A DNA stretch of 64,000 nucleotides from Vibrio sp. D404a (GTDB lineage: Bacteria; Pseudomonadota; Gammaproteobacteria; Enterobacterales; Vibrionaceae). Positions 26,546 to 36,320 of this stretch are shown piece by piece. The position numbers and the translations under genes are program-made. Under the pieces are notes generated by a model that worked only from the letters and a program-made list of their open reading frames with translations, was not told where the DNA came from and did not search any database. Position 1 is the first letter of the stretch; each line of letters starts with the position of its first letter. The stretch is taken from contig NZ_JAHGAJ010000014.1 of the NCBI RefSeq assembly GCF_030248535.1, positions 62,001 to 126,000 of the forward strand, in the 5' to 3' direction.

Positions 26546-27064
26546 ATGAGACACCTAAAAACAACGATTCACCCAGATATTGAACATCTAGATAACAAGA
26601 CGGTTTATAAGCGTAATGCAGCACGAGCGATCGTGCTCGATGGTGAAAATATCTTGATGTTATACACCGAGCGCTACCATGATTACACTATCCCAGGTGG
26701 CGGTTTAGATGAAGGTGAAGACGTGATTGCAGGTATGGTTCGTGAACTGCAAGAAGAGACGGGTGCTCAGAATATTCACGGTATTAAGCCTTTTGGTATC
26801 TTCGAAGAATTTCGTCCTTGGTACAAAGATGATGCGGATATCATGCATATGATTTCTTACTGCTATACCTGCAAAATCGATCGTGAGCTTGGCGCAACGG
26901 CCTACGAAGATTACGAAGTGAAAAACGGTATGAAGCCGGTGTGGATTAATATCCATGATGCCATTGCTCACAACGAAAAGACGATCGCAGAAAGCGAAAA
27001 GAAGGGGATGAGCATTGAGCGAGAAACCTTCCTACTGCACCTAATCGCTAAAGAAATGCTATAG
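26546..27064 (+). CDS. Nudix hydrolase
   Basis: A 172-residue cytoplasmic enzyme of the Nudix superfamily. It has a complete Nudix box (G-x5-E-x7-REL-x-EE-x-G) in the segment starting GGGLDEGEDVIAG, about residues 52-75; the substrate (a nucleoside diphosphate derivative) is not predictable. The final codons and stop are duplicated immediately downstream (see the repeat at 27056). Confidence 0.85.
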   Translation: MRHLKTTIHPDIEHLDNKTVYKRNAARAIVLDGENILMLYTERYHDYTIPGGGLDEGEDVIAGMVRELQEETGAQNIHGIKPFGIFEEFRPWYKDDADIMHMISYCYTCKIDRELGATAYEDYEVKNGMKPVWINIHDAIAHNEKTIAESEKKGMSIERETFLLHLIAKEML

Positions 27065-27089
27065 TTTAAAAAATGCTTTAGTTTAAAGA
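27056..27089 (+). repeat. 17-bp direct repeat duplicating the Nudix gene's stop codon
   Basis: ATGCTATAGTTTAAAAA (27056) is followed at once by ATGCTTTAGTTTAAAGA (27073), 15 of 17 identical. The first copy contains the last two codons and the TAG stop. Confidence 0.85.
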
Positions 27090-27097
27090 GTTCGCAG

Positions 27098-27127
27098 GGG
27101 TAGCACAGTCTAGTGCTACCCTTTTTT
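27098..27127 (+). terminator. Terminator of the Nudix gene
   Basis: 9-bp perfect stem GGGTAGCAC / GTGCTACCC with loop AGTCTA, then TTTTTT. Confidence 0.88.
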
Positions 27128-27180
27128 GTTGCCACCTATCCCTTTTTGTTACCACCTATCCCTTTTTGTTACCACCTACC
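27121..27180. repeat. 20-bp tandem repeat, 3 copies, immediately after the Nudix terminator
   Basis: CTTTTTTGTTGCCACCTATC, CCTTTTTGTTACCACCTATC and CCTTTTTGTTACCACCTACC at 27121, 27141 and 27161. The first unit starts inside the terminator's T run, so the T tract itself has been copied. Confidence 0.92.
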
Positions 27181-27421
27181 TCTCTCAATCCTATCTATCA
27201 CCCTCAATCGAGCATTATTCTTATACTCGCCATGTCTCATATTTGTAATGTTTATTGATAAACACTCGATTTTATAACTTCAAATAATGTAACTTTCGCC
27301 ATAGTGCTTCTTTACCAATGGTTTAAGTGGTTTGCATTCTGTATTCATGCAATGCGCCTTTGAGTCATTTCCGTATTTCAGGCCGGCATACTATGAATGG
27401 TCAAATTATAGAGAGAGTAAA

Positions 27422-27913
27422 ATGAAGAAAGTCGTTATTGCGCTGATGTTGTTGATGCCTTTACATCTGTCAGCTTCTGAGTCATCGAAAAGAGAGAAAA
27501 TAGACCTGCTGGTTGAAGTGATGAATCTCGATGAGACGCTAGATGCTATGCATGTTCAGATACGTAACATGATGAACAATATGAATCAAAAATTTGAATT
27601 GACGGAGTCTGAGCGCCCACTGTTTGAAGAATATCACCAAAAGGTTAGTGCTGTAATGGAAGCTCAGCTGAGCTGGCAGCAGTTTGAACCTATGATGATC
27701 GATATCTACAGTAAGCATTTCACTGAACAAGAGATCAGTGCGATGTTAGATTTTTACCGCTCTGAGAGCGGGCAGTCGATTTTGAATAAAATGCCCGTGG
27801 TAGTGCAAGAATCGATGATTTCAAGCCAAGCGATGGCACAGAGATTGATGCCAGAAATTCAAGCGCTTACTGAAGAGTTTCATCGCGACCTCAAGAAGCA
27901 TCGACAGCAATAA
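27422..27913 (+). CDS. Secreted DUF2059-family protein
   Basis: A 163-residue protein with a signal peptide (MKKVVIALMLLMPLHLSAS) and an all-helical mature part. The segment FTEQEISAMLDFYRSESGQS at about 100-120 is the DUF2059 hallmark. It is probably periplasmic; function unknown. The start at 27422 follows a purine-rich GAGAGAG and begins the signal peptide. The frame extends 30 codons further up, but those residues would bury the signal peptide. It precedes a GST gene by 76 bp and may be co-transcribed. Confidence 0.75.
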   Translation: MKKVVIALMLLMPLHLSASESSKREKIDLLVEVMNLDETLDAMHVQIRNMMNNMNQKFELTESERPLFEEYHQKVSAVMEAQLSWQQFEPMMIDIYSKHFTEQEISAMLDFYRSESGQSILNKMPVVVQESMISSQAMAQRLMPEIQALTEEFHRDLKKHRQQ

Positions 27914-27989
27914 AGATAACCGCATCTTTGAGGCAAAATAGGTTTAACACACTTTGATATAACCATTAGGCAGATAACGGAGAGGTAAC

Positions 27990-28583
27990 ATGGATTTGGT
28001 ACTCTATAGTGCTGCTGGATCAAACAGCTCTGAGCGAGTGGAGTGGCTTCTAAATTACAAAGGTATTGCATACCAAAGGGTAGAAGTCACATCGCAAGCG
28101 TTACAAACGAGTTATTTGTCCATCAATCCGTTTGGGTATGTGCCTTCGTTGTCTGTTGATGGCGCTGTTTTGTCTGAATCTATGGCGATAGCGGAATACA
28201 TCGAAGAGCAGTTTGACGCGCCTTCTTTACTGGGTGACGACTTATTGCGAAAAGCCAATATACGTCGAGTGTGTGAGTTTGTTAACTCGACCATACACTC
28301 TCCACAAAATCGGACGGTGCTACGTTTTTTACGCCCTGAACTTGAGGAAAGTTCGAAGCGTACGTTACGTGGAGAGTGGATTTCAAGGTGTCTGGATAAG
28401 CTCAGACCGTCGATCTGCTTGGACTCAAATTATGCAATTGGCCACCAGTTTAGTTTGGCTGATATTTTCATCGCTTCTATCTATAAAAAGGCGCTGCAAC
28501 ACGGCTCTGCGCCTATCCCTTTTTATGACTCGCATCTACATAGCTTGCGAAGTATCGAACGCATTGCGAATGCAGAACCATAG
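27990..28583 (+). CDS. Glutathione S-transferase-like protein
   Basis: A 197-residue protein with an N-terminal thioredoxin-fold domain and a helical C-terminal domain. LVLYSAAGSNSSERVEWLLN at residues 3-22 contains the activating serine region, and NPFGYVPSLSVDGAVLSESMAIAEYI at about 46-71 holds the cis-proline (VPSL) and the ESMAI glutathione-binding segment. It resembles the zeta/maleylacetoacetate-isomerase-like branch. No tyrosine-degradation genes are nearby, so the substrate is open. GGAGAGG precedes the ATG. Confidence 0.8.
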   Translation: MDLVLYSAAGSNSSERVEWLLNYKGIAYQRVEVTSQALQTSYLSINPFGYVPSLSVDGAVLSESMAIAEYIEEQFDAPSLLGDDLLRKANIRRVCEFVNSTIHSPQNRTVLRFLRPELEESSKRTLRGEWISRCLDKLRPSICLDSNYAIGHQFSLADIFIASIYKKALQHGSAPIPFYDSHLHSLRSIERIANAEP

Positions 28584-28600
28584 AGACCTGGTTAAGTTAC

Positions 28601-29500
28601 TTATTGGGTGATTTTTTCATATAAGAAGTCGATCAGCACTCGCACTCGTCGAGCCTTTTGAGTATTGCGATGGAAGTAGAGGTAAAGGCCTGCAGTTTCT
28701 CCCCAGTGCTGCTCAAGTACAGGGACCAATTCCCCAGATTTGAACAGCGGTTCGACCATAGGTGAGATAATGCGCCCAAGCCCCAGTCCTTTCTTAGCTG
28801 CATCGACCATAAGATCGGTGTCGTTCACAGTAAGGGCGGTTGGGATCTTTACATTGACGGTATTGCCTTTCTCTATCATTGGCAACTGCGCCACCTTTTT
28901 CGAGGTGATAAAGCGATATTGGATGAGCTTGTGTTGCGATAATTCGTTAATGTTCTTGGGCATGCCGTAGGCATCGATATAAGCAGGGGAGGCAAACAGG
29001 GCTTCTTTGAAGTTGGGAGTAAGCGGCTTGGCGATCATTCCTTCTTCCACCTTGTCCCCAAAACGAATGCCGAGATCCATGCCTTCTTTCAAGATGTCGA
29101 TGGTTCCGTCATAAATCGACAACTCCAGTTGAATCTCAGGAAAACGTAGGCAGAACTCGGCGTAGATAGGTGCCAGCAAGTATTGGTACACAAATCGCGG
29201 CACGGTAATAGATACGCGTCCTGATGGGGTTTTACTGAGGTCGGCGACGCTTTCTACCGCAAACGATAGGTCATTCATCGCATCGGATGTTCTCTCATAG
29301 AGTGTGTGGCCTGCTTCTGTCAGCTCTACCCGGCGAGTCGTTCGAGTGAATAGCGGCAACCCCAATTGAGTTTCCAGCGCTTTAAGGGCTTGGCTTACAG
29401 AAGGAGGCGCTACATCTAGCTGTCTAGCCGCCCCAGATATTGAGCCTTCACGTGCAATCGCATGAAACATAAGTAGTTGATTATATGTCGTCCCTTTCAT
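28601..29500 (-). CDS. LysR-family transcriptional regulator
   Basis: A 299-residue regulator. The LysR winged helix is at residues 5-65 (FHAIAREGSISGAARQLDVA, PSVSQALKALETQLGLPLFTR) and an effector domain follows, of the CrgA/AaeR-like class (FRYLLAPIY-type segment VYQYLLAPIYAEF). It is divergent from the quinone reductase gene at 29651, which it probably controls, likely in response to an electrophile or redox signal; that is inferred from arrangement only. Confidence 0.88.
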   Translation of the reverse strand: MKGTTYNQLLMFHAIAREGSISGAARQLDVAPPSVSQALKALETQLGLPLFTRTTRRVELTEAGHTLYERTSDAMNDLSFAVESVADLSKTPSGRVSITVPRFVYQYLLAPIYAEFCLRFPEIQLELSIYDGTIDILKEGMDLGIRFGDKVEEGMIAKPLTPNFKEALFASPAYIDAYGMPKNINELSQHKLIQYRFITSKKVAQLPMIEKGNTVNVKIPTALTVNDTDLMVDAAKKGLGLGRIISPMVEPLFKSGELVPVLEQHWGETAGLYLYFHRNTQKARRVRVLIDFLYEKITQ

Positions 29501-29650
29501 TATCAGCCTCTGATCCTCTCCAATAGTTCATATCATTTTAGCTAATTATTAGTTTTTTCCTAATAGTTATTTAGATATTGATTGTCTAAAAATAAACAAT
29601 GAGTGTGAGTATGATTAACCCACTTATTCATAACGATGAAGATAGCGAAC

Positions 29651-30613
29651 ATGAGCAAAACGGTTGTTATTTCGGGTCACCCGAACTTAGAAGAATCTTA
29701 CACAAACACAGTTATTCTGGATGCCTTACAAGAGGGATTGAATGATGTATCAGTACGCCGACTAGATAGCTTGTACCCAGATTACAAGATCGATGTAGCG
29801 GCGGAGCAGCAAGCATTGATTGAGGCAGATGTGATTGTGCTGCAGTTCCCGTTCTACTGGTATTCGGTGCCCGCTTTAATGAAGAAGTGGTTAGACGATG
29901 TCATGTCATTTAACTTTGCTTACGGTCCGGAAGGAGACAAGCTAAAAGGCAAAGAGTTCTTCTTGTCGTTTACGATTGGCGGCCCAGCTGAGTCTTATGA
30001 CCCTCTCGGCTATAACCATTTCACCATCGAGCAGCTAGTGTTCCCGCTTCAGCAAACGGCCTATCTTGCTGGTGTTAAATACAATAAGCCTGTTTATACA
30101 CATCGAATGGTTTACATTCCTAACGTATACAATGAGTTAGAAGAAGTACAAGCGAGAGCCAACGATCACGCACAACGATTGATCTCTGCGATTCGTGAAG
30201 TGACCGAGTCTGACGAGTCTCGTCTTCATCGTTTTGTTGCTGAATGGTTCGAACAATTTGATCGACTACCAGAGCAGAGCGAGTACTTTACTCAGGCACT
30301 GAGCGATAAAGTATTACTGACTATGCCGGAAGGAGAGTTTGTAGGTCATGCTGGTTTTAATGACTGGTACAAGATGGCACGAGCGACTTTTAAACCAAAC
30401 TGTGAGCATGATGTTGAGCAGCTTGAAATCAAACAAACAGAACAAGGCTATCAACTGAATCTGCGCATTCGCCTTAAAGCAGAGACCTATTCAAATTCAC
30501 TGCTTAAAGGGGAGTCATTAGAACTTACCGTCAATGAAACGTGGCAGTTGTCGTTGGATGAACAAGGGAAGGTCACCATTCATGAATACCTAGTCGTGCC
30601 TTTGGTGAGCTAA
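29651..30613 (+). CDS. NAD(P)H:quinone reductase-like flavoprotein with a C-terminal SnoaL/NTF2-like domain
   Basis: A 320-residue two-domain protein. Residues 1-195 are a NQO1/MdaB-type flavodoxin domain: VVISGHPNLEESYTN, then VIVLQFPFYWYSVPALMKKWLDD, SFTIGGPAESY and the YLAGVK block. Residues about 200-320 look like an NTF2/SnoaL cone fold (RFVAEWFEQFDRLP, FVGHAGFNDWYKMARATF, WQLSLDEQGKVTIHEYLV), an extra domain most NQO1-like reductases lack. It probably reduces quinones or aldehydes by hydride transfer from FAD/FMN. The ATG at 29651 fits the family start; one at 29636 is possible. Confidence 0.78.
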   Translation: MSKTVVISGHPNLEESYTNTVILDALQEGLNDVSVRRLDSLYPDYKIDVAAEQQALIEADVIVLQFPFYWYSVPALMKKWLDDVMSFNFAYGPEGDKLKGKEFFLSFTIGGPAESYDPLGYNHFTIEQLVFPLQQTAYLAGVKYNKPVYTHRMVYIPNVYNELEEVQARANDHAQRLISAIREVTESDESRLHRFVAEWFEQFDRLPEQSEYFTQALSDKVLLTMPEGEFVGHAGFNDWYKMARATFKPNCEHDVEQLEIKQTEQGYQLNLRIRLKAETYSNSLLKGESLELTVNETWQLSLDEQGKVTIHEYLVVPLVS

Positions 30614-30646
30614 AAACGTCGTTGATTAACTAAGAATGACTCTAGA

Positions 30647-30674
30647 AAAATAGGCCGCTTCAGGCCTATTTTCA
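30647..30674 (+). terminator. Terminator of the quinone-reductase gene
   Basis: 10-bp perfect stem AAAATAGGCC / GGCCTATTTT with loop GCTTCA. Confidence 0.8.
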
Positions 30675-30866
30675 CGTTATATGAACCGGTTTAAACGCAG
30701 CACAAAGCAGCAGTGATGCTCAATCTAAAAGAGCAATTGCAGATGTAACCCTTAGATCTGTCAGAAGAGTTTGTTCTTTTTCAGCACAATATTCTCTATG
30801 CGCTTTCCATCCTTAATATTCCCGATATGTATCTTTATCGTGATGTGCATAACACAATTTGATAAA

Positions 30867-30884
30867 TTCGGTAACGTTCCCGAA
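30867..30884 (+). promoter_or_regulatory. ScrR-type operator 1, upstream of scrY
   Basis: TTCGGTAACGTTCCCGAA is a near-perfect LacI-family palindrome centred on ACGT. With 30996-31013 it brackets the scrY promoter at a distance of 129 bp. The remainder of the 30675-31045 gap shows nothing else I can name. Confidence 0.65.
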
Positions 30885-30982
30885 AATTATCTATATTATC
30901 GCTAATCAATGAAAGGGAGGTCATTATATCAGTGCAAATAATCACTTATGTACCTATCTTTCGTTCAATTAATCCATTCTAA

Positions 30983-32419
<1,437 letters not shown>

Positions 32420-32502
32420 ACCCGTAAGTTAATGAGTATTCTTACTTTCGCGAATAGTCCTTATAGGCTGGTAGTGCAGTAGATTAGCGTTAATGTTGAA
32501 AT

Positions 32503-32533
32503 AAAAATGCCAACCCGTGAGGTTGGCATTTTT
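32503..32533. terminator. Bidirectional terminator between scrY and scrR
   Basis: Stem AAAAATGCCAACC / GGTTGGCATTTTT around CGTGA, between convergent genes. Confidence 0.88.
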
Positions 32534-32537
32534 GTCT

Positions 32538-33524
32538 CTAGCAAGACTGCCTATCAATATTTTTGAATGTCAGGACCATTTTGCTCATCTCAAAGCCCTT
32601 GTTTGCTATTCGATCTAATAGAAGTTTTGCGCCATTTTCACCCGCTTTATCAAACGCATAGTTAAAGGTCGATAGAGTAGGAGTGCACACCGAAGCAAGT
32701 TCATCGTCACCGACTCCCAATACTAAGATATCTTTGCCAGGTACGAGACCTTTCTCTTGAATCGCTCTCATTGCCCCAATCGCGATTCTGTCGGTGGCAC
32801 AGAACAAGCCGTCTAGTTTTGGGTGCTTTTCGAGGTGTTCTAGTGCTAATGCGTAACCTGACTCGATCGTGAAATCGCCACGAGCATGAAACTGCAGCGC
32901 TAAATCATGAAAGCTAAGTGCTTCGGTGAAACCTTGAGAGCGCAGCTTATCAACGGCAATATCATCACCCTGAACACCAATAAAGCCCATTGACTTACAG
33001 CCTTTAGCTACTAAGCGATTTCCCGCTTCAAAGCCGACGCGTGTATCGTCATGAATAATACTCGGTATGTTGAACATTGAGCCATCCTGACCCACGACGA
33101 TGACCGGTACCGCTGAACTTTGAATGGCTTTGACTAAGACTTTATCGAGATGTGTCGCGTATAGGATTATCCCTTCAACGCGCTTCTGGTTGAAGATCTG
33201 AATGTACTCAAGTTCTTTTTGATGTGCTTGGTGAGTGCTGGCTAGTAATACATGTTTACCTGCTTGCTCTAACACGGCTGTGAGGCCATCGACGCCTTGT
33301 GATGTCGCGTGCGATGAGACGCGTGGCACAATCACACCCACAAGATTCGTCTTGCTAGACTTAAGATCTTTGGCGACTTGATTGGGGACATACCCACACT
33401 CTTCGACGGCTTTACGTACCTTGACCTTCGTGGCTTCTTTTACGCCATATTCATCATTAATAACACGTGAAACTGTCGACTTTGAGACGCCAGCTAACAG
33501 TGCAACATCGTGCAGACTAGCCAT
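32538..33524 (-). CDS. scrR: LacI-family sucrose operon repressor
   Basis: A 328-residue repressor. The helix-turn-helix SLHDVALLAGVSKSTVSRVI is at residues 3-22, the hinge YVPNQVAKDLKSSKTN at about 48-63, and a sugar-binding-like core follows. It lies between scrY and scrA and faces away from scrA. Operators related to 33700-33717 occur before scrY, scrA and, less well matched, before scrR itself. In known scr systems the inducer is fructose or fructose 1-phosphate. Confidence 0.87.
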   Translation of the reverse strand: MASLHDVALLAGVSKSTVSRVINDEYGVKEATKVKVRKAVEECGYVPNQVAKDLKSSKTNLVGVIVPRVSSHATSQGVDGLTAVLEQAGKHVLLASTHQAHQKELEYIQIFNQKRVEGIILYATHLDKVLVKAIQSSAVPVIVVGQDGSMFNIPSIIHDDTRVGFEAGNRLVAKGCKSMGFIGVQGDDIAVDKLRSQGFTEALSFHDLALQFHARGDFTIESGYALALEHLEKHPKLDGLFCATDRIAIGAMRAIQEKGLVPGKDILVLGVGDDELASVCTPTLSTFNYAFDKAGENGAKLLLDRIANKGFEMSKMVLTFKNIDRQSC

Positions 33525-33547
33525 TCACTCTATCCATTTATTCTATT

Positions 33548-33565
33548 TTTGGGATTGTTTGCAAA
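33548..33565 (-). promoter_or_regulatory. Weak ScrR-type operator upstream of scrR
   Basis: TTTGGGATTGTTTGCAAA keeps both arms but has TTG where the other sites have ACG at the centre. It lies 24 bp before the scrR start, so autoregulation is possible but weaker. Confidence 0.45.
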
Positions 33566-33699
33566 GAGATGAGACTCGTTGCGTAAGTTAACTGCGATTT
33601 TAACCTTGTCGGATACCTTTAGGGAGATAATTTAACGATCTTTCTCACACTAATGGGGAGACATCTTTGATCATTTGTTAGGAATCAGCAAAAATTTGT

Positions 33700-33717
33700 T
33701 TTGCAAACGTTCCCGAA
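33700..33717 (+). promoter_or_regulatory. ScrR-type operator upstream of scrA
   Basis: TTTGCAAACGTTCCCGAA is the near reverse complement of the scrY-proximal site, 43 bp before the scrA start. Confidence 0.65.
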
Positions 33718-33759
33718 AAATTCCGAAAGGCTTTAATTAATAATCCAATGGGGTATGAA

Positions 33760-35199
33760 ATGAATTATCCGGCAGTAGCAAAAGAGCTGTTAACTCTATT
33801 AGGTGGCAAGGACAATATTACCGCTCTTGCACACTGTGCAACGCGTTTACGCCTTGCTGTGGCAGATGAACAAAAAATCGATGAGCAAGCGATTGAAAAT
33901 CTAGATGGTGTAAAGGGGCAGTTTAAAGTCGCAGGCCAATATCAGGTTATTTTCGGTTCGGGAATCGTTAACCAAGTTTACGCTGAAATGGCGAAACTGA
34001 CTGGCATGAGTGAGATGTCGACCAATGATGTAGCGTCAGCTGGTGCAGATAACCAGAACATTCTTCAGCGAGCGGTCAAAGGCTTGTCAGACATTTTCGT
34101 GCCTATTATTCCGGCGATCGTGGCTGGTGGTCTGTTGATGGGTATTTACAACCTGTTGACAGCGCAAGGCTTGTTCATCGATGGCCAATCCTTGATTGAT
34201 GCAAACCCTGGATTGACTGATCTGGCGAACATGATCAATACCTTCGCTAATGCTCCTTTTGTATATCTACCTATTTTATTAGCGTTTTCAGCAAGTAAGA
34301 AGTTTGGCGGCAACCCATATTTGGGTGCAGCACTCGGTATGCTGATGGTTCACCCTGAGCTGCTCAATGGCTGGGGATTCGGTGGCGCAGCCGTGACCGG
34401 TAACATTCCTGTTTGGAACATTATGGGCTTTGAAATCCAAAAAGTCGGTTACCAAGGCTCAGTATTGCCAGTACTAGTCTCCGCTTTCATTCTTGCAAGG
34501 GTTGAACTTGGCTTGCGTAAGGTGATTCCATCGGTTCTGGATAATCTACTAACACCGCTACTGGCGATCTTTATTACGGGTTTGTTGACGTTCACTGTGG
34601 TGGGGCCATTCACGCGTGATATCGGCTTCCTACTCGGTGATGGCCTAAACTGGCTGTACAACTCTGCTGGCTTTATCGGTGGTGCGCTATTTGGATTTAT
34701 CTATGCGCCATTTGTTATCACAGGTATGCACCACAGCTTTATAGCGATTGAAACACAACTACTTGCAGATATCGCAATCACTGGTGGCACGTTTATCTTC
34801 CCAATCGCGGCAATGTCTAACGTCTCTCAAGGCGCAGCAGCTCTGGCTGTTGGTGTGATGAGTAAAGACAAAAAGATGAAGGGAATTGCGATTCCTTCGG
34901 GCGTGACCGGTCTGCTTGGTATCACTGAGCCTGCGATGTTTGGTGTGAATCTCAAGCTGCGCTATCCATTCATTGCTGCAGTATGTGCTGCTGCGCTATC
35001 GAGCGCTTTCATCACCATGTTTAACGTTAAGGCACAAGCACTAGGTGCTGCTGGTCTGCCAGGCATCATCTCGATCACGCCAGAAAAGATTGGTTACTAC
35101 GTAGCGGGTATGGGCATCGCGTTTATCACTGCGTTTGTTCTAACGGTTGTGCTTGGCATGCGTGAACAGGTAAAGCAAAAGCGTAAGGTAGCCGCTTAA
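33760..35199 (+). CDS. scrA: PTS sucrose-specific EIIBC component
   Basis: Inner-membrane phosphotransferase permease that imports sucrose as sucrose 6-phosphate. The 479 residues begin with an EIIB domain whose phospho-cysteine is in ALAHCATRLRLAV at about residue 26. The EIIC membrane domain (about 110-475, about ten helices) contains ITEPAMFGVNLKLRYPF, the glucose-superfamily signature. There is no EIIA domain, so it must borrow one (Crr). The ATG at 33760 has GGGG 6 bases upstream and matches the family start; 33748 is the alternative. Confidence 0.93.
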   Translation: MNYPAVAKELLTLLGGKDNITALAHCATRLRLAVADEQKIDEQAIENLDGVKGQFKVAGQYQVIFGSGIVNQVYAEMAKLTGMSEMSTNDVASAGADNQNILQRAVKGLSDIFVPIIPAIVAGGLLMGIYNLLTAQGLFIDGQSLIDANPGLTDLANMINTFANAPFVYLPILLAFSASKKFGGNPYLGAALGMLMVHPELLNGWGFGGAAVTGNIPVWNIMGFEIQKVGYQGSVLPVLVSAFILARVELGLRKVIPSVLDNLLTPLLAIFITGLLTFTVVGPFTRDIGFLLGDGLNWLYNSAGFIGGALFGFIYAPFVITGMHHSFIAIETQLLADIAITGGTFIFPIAAMSNVSQGAAALAVGVMSKDKKMKGIAIPSGVTGLLGITEPAMFGVNLKLRYPFIAAVCAAALSSAFITMFNVKAQALGAAGLPGIISITPEKIGYYVAGMGIAFITAFVLTVVLGMREQVKQKRKVAA

Positions 35200-35260
35200 A
35201 TATGAACTCCTTAAGGGTGGGGTTCCCCCAATTCCACTTCTTTTCCTAAATTGTTAGGGC

Positions 35261-35297
35261 GCTAGCCAAGAGAACTATCTTGGCTAGCCTTTTTATT
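35261..35297 (+). terminator. Terminator / attenuator between scrA and scrK
   Basis: 11-bp perfect stem GCTAGCCAAGA / TCTTGGCTAGC, followed by CTTTTTATTTTTT. It separates the permease gene from the two enzyme genes; read-through or a second promoter must serve scrK and scrB. Confidence 0.82.
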
Positions 35298-35365
35298 TTT
35301 TGTTTGGTTTAGGCAACTAGCAACATTGCTTAGTGACCAAAATTTTTAGTTTTAAGGTAAGAATC

Positions 35366-36286
35366 ATGAATCAAGTATGGGTAACGGGTGATGCAGTCGT
35401 TGATTTAATTCCAGATTCGGACAATACGTTATTAAAGTGTCCGGGCGGAGCCCCTGCTAATGTCGCGGTTGCGGTTACTCGCCTCTCTGGAAAAAGTGCT
35501 TTCTTTGGGCGAGTTGGAGATGATCCCTTTGGTCGTTTTATGAAGGCCACGCTGACTAACGAAAATGTAAACACCGATTTTTTGGTTCAAGATCCAAAGC
35601 ACAGAACATCAACAGTGGTGGTTGATTTGGATGATGATGGCGAACGAAGCTTTACCTTTATGGTTAAGCCCAGTGCCGATCAGTTCATGGTTGAAGACGA
35701 CATTCCAAGTTTTCAGAAAGGCGACTGGTTACACGTCTGTTCTATTTCTCTTGCCAATGAACCGAGCAGAAGTAGTACATTTGAAGCGATCAACAGAATT
35801 AGACGCATCGGTGGATTTGTAAGTTTTGACCCAAATCTGCGCGAAGAGGTATGGACGAATCCTTCTGAAATTAAAAGTACGGTAATGAAAGCCGTAGCAC
35901 TGGCTGACGTGGTCAAATTTTCTGAAGAAGAGTTGATGTTTTTGACGGGGTCTCAATCGGTTGAACAGGGTTTAAACGCTGTCGCTGATTTTGAAAACCG
36001 ACTCATTTTAGTGACTCAAGGGGCTAAAGGTGTATGGCGAATCTTTGATGGTTCAGGAAAGCTCGTAACTGGTCAAGCCGTTCAGCCAGTCGATACTACT
36101 GGTGCAGGCGATGCTTTCGTGGGAGGGCTGCTTGCACGACTTTCCCAACAGCAACAGTGGGATAATCTAACCACCATCGATAAAGCGATCGAGTGGGCAA
36201 ATGGTTGTGGTGCGCTCGCAACGACGCAAAAAGGTGCTATGACTGCACTTCCTACTCAAGTAGAGCTTATTCAGTTCATTCGCTAA
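35366..36286 (+). CDS. scrK: Fructokinase
   Basis: Phosphorylates the fructose released from sucrose 6-phosphate. A 306-residue PfkB-family kinase with the N-terminal CPGGAPANVAVAVTRLSGK block at about 24-43 and the C-terminal signature DTTGAGDAFVGGLLAR at about 246-262, whose aspartate is the catalytic base. The start at 35366 has AAGGTAAGA upstream. It is followed 34 bp later by scrB. Confidence 0.92.
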   Translation: MNQVWVTGDAVVDLIPDSDNTLLKCPGGAPANVAVAVTRLSGKSAFFGRVGDDPFGRFMKATLTNENVNTDFLVQDPKHRTSTVVVDLDDDGERSFTFMVKPSADQFMVEDDIPSFQKGDWLHVCSISLANEPSRSSTFEAINRIRRIGGFVSFDPNLREEVWTNPSEIKSTVMKAVALADVVKFSEEELMFLTGSQSVEQGLNAVADFENRLILVTQGAKGVWRIFDGSGKLVTGQAVQPVDTTGAGDAFVGGLLARLSQQQQWDNLTTIDKAIEWANGCGALATTQKGAMTALPTQVELIQFIR

Positions 36287-36320
36287 CTCCAGCTACCCTA
36301 ATGAAAATTGAGATTATTCT

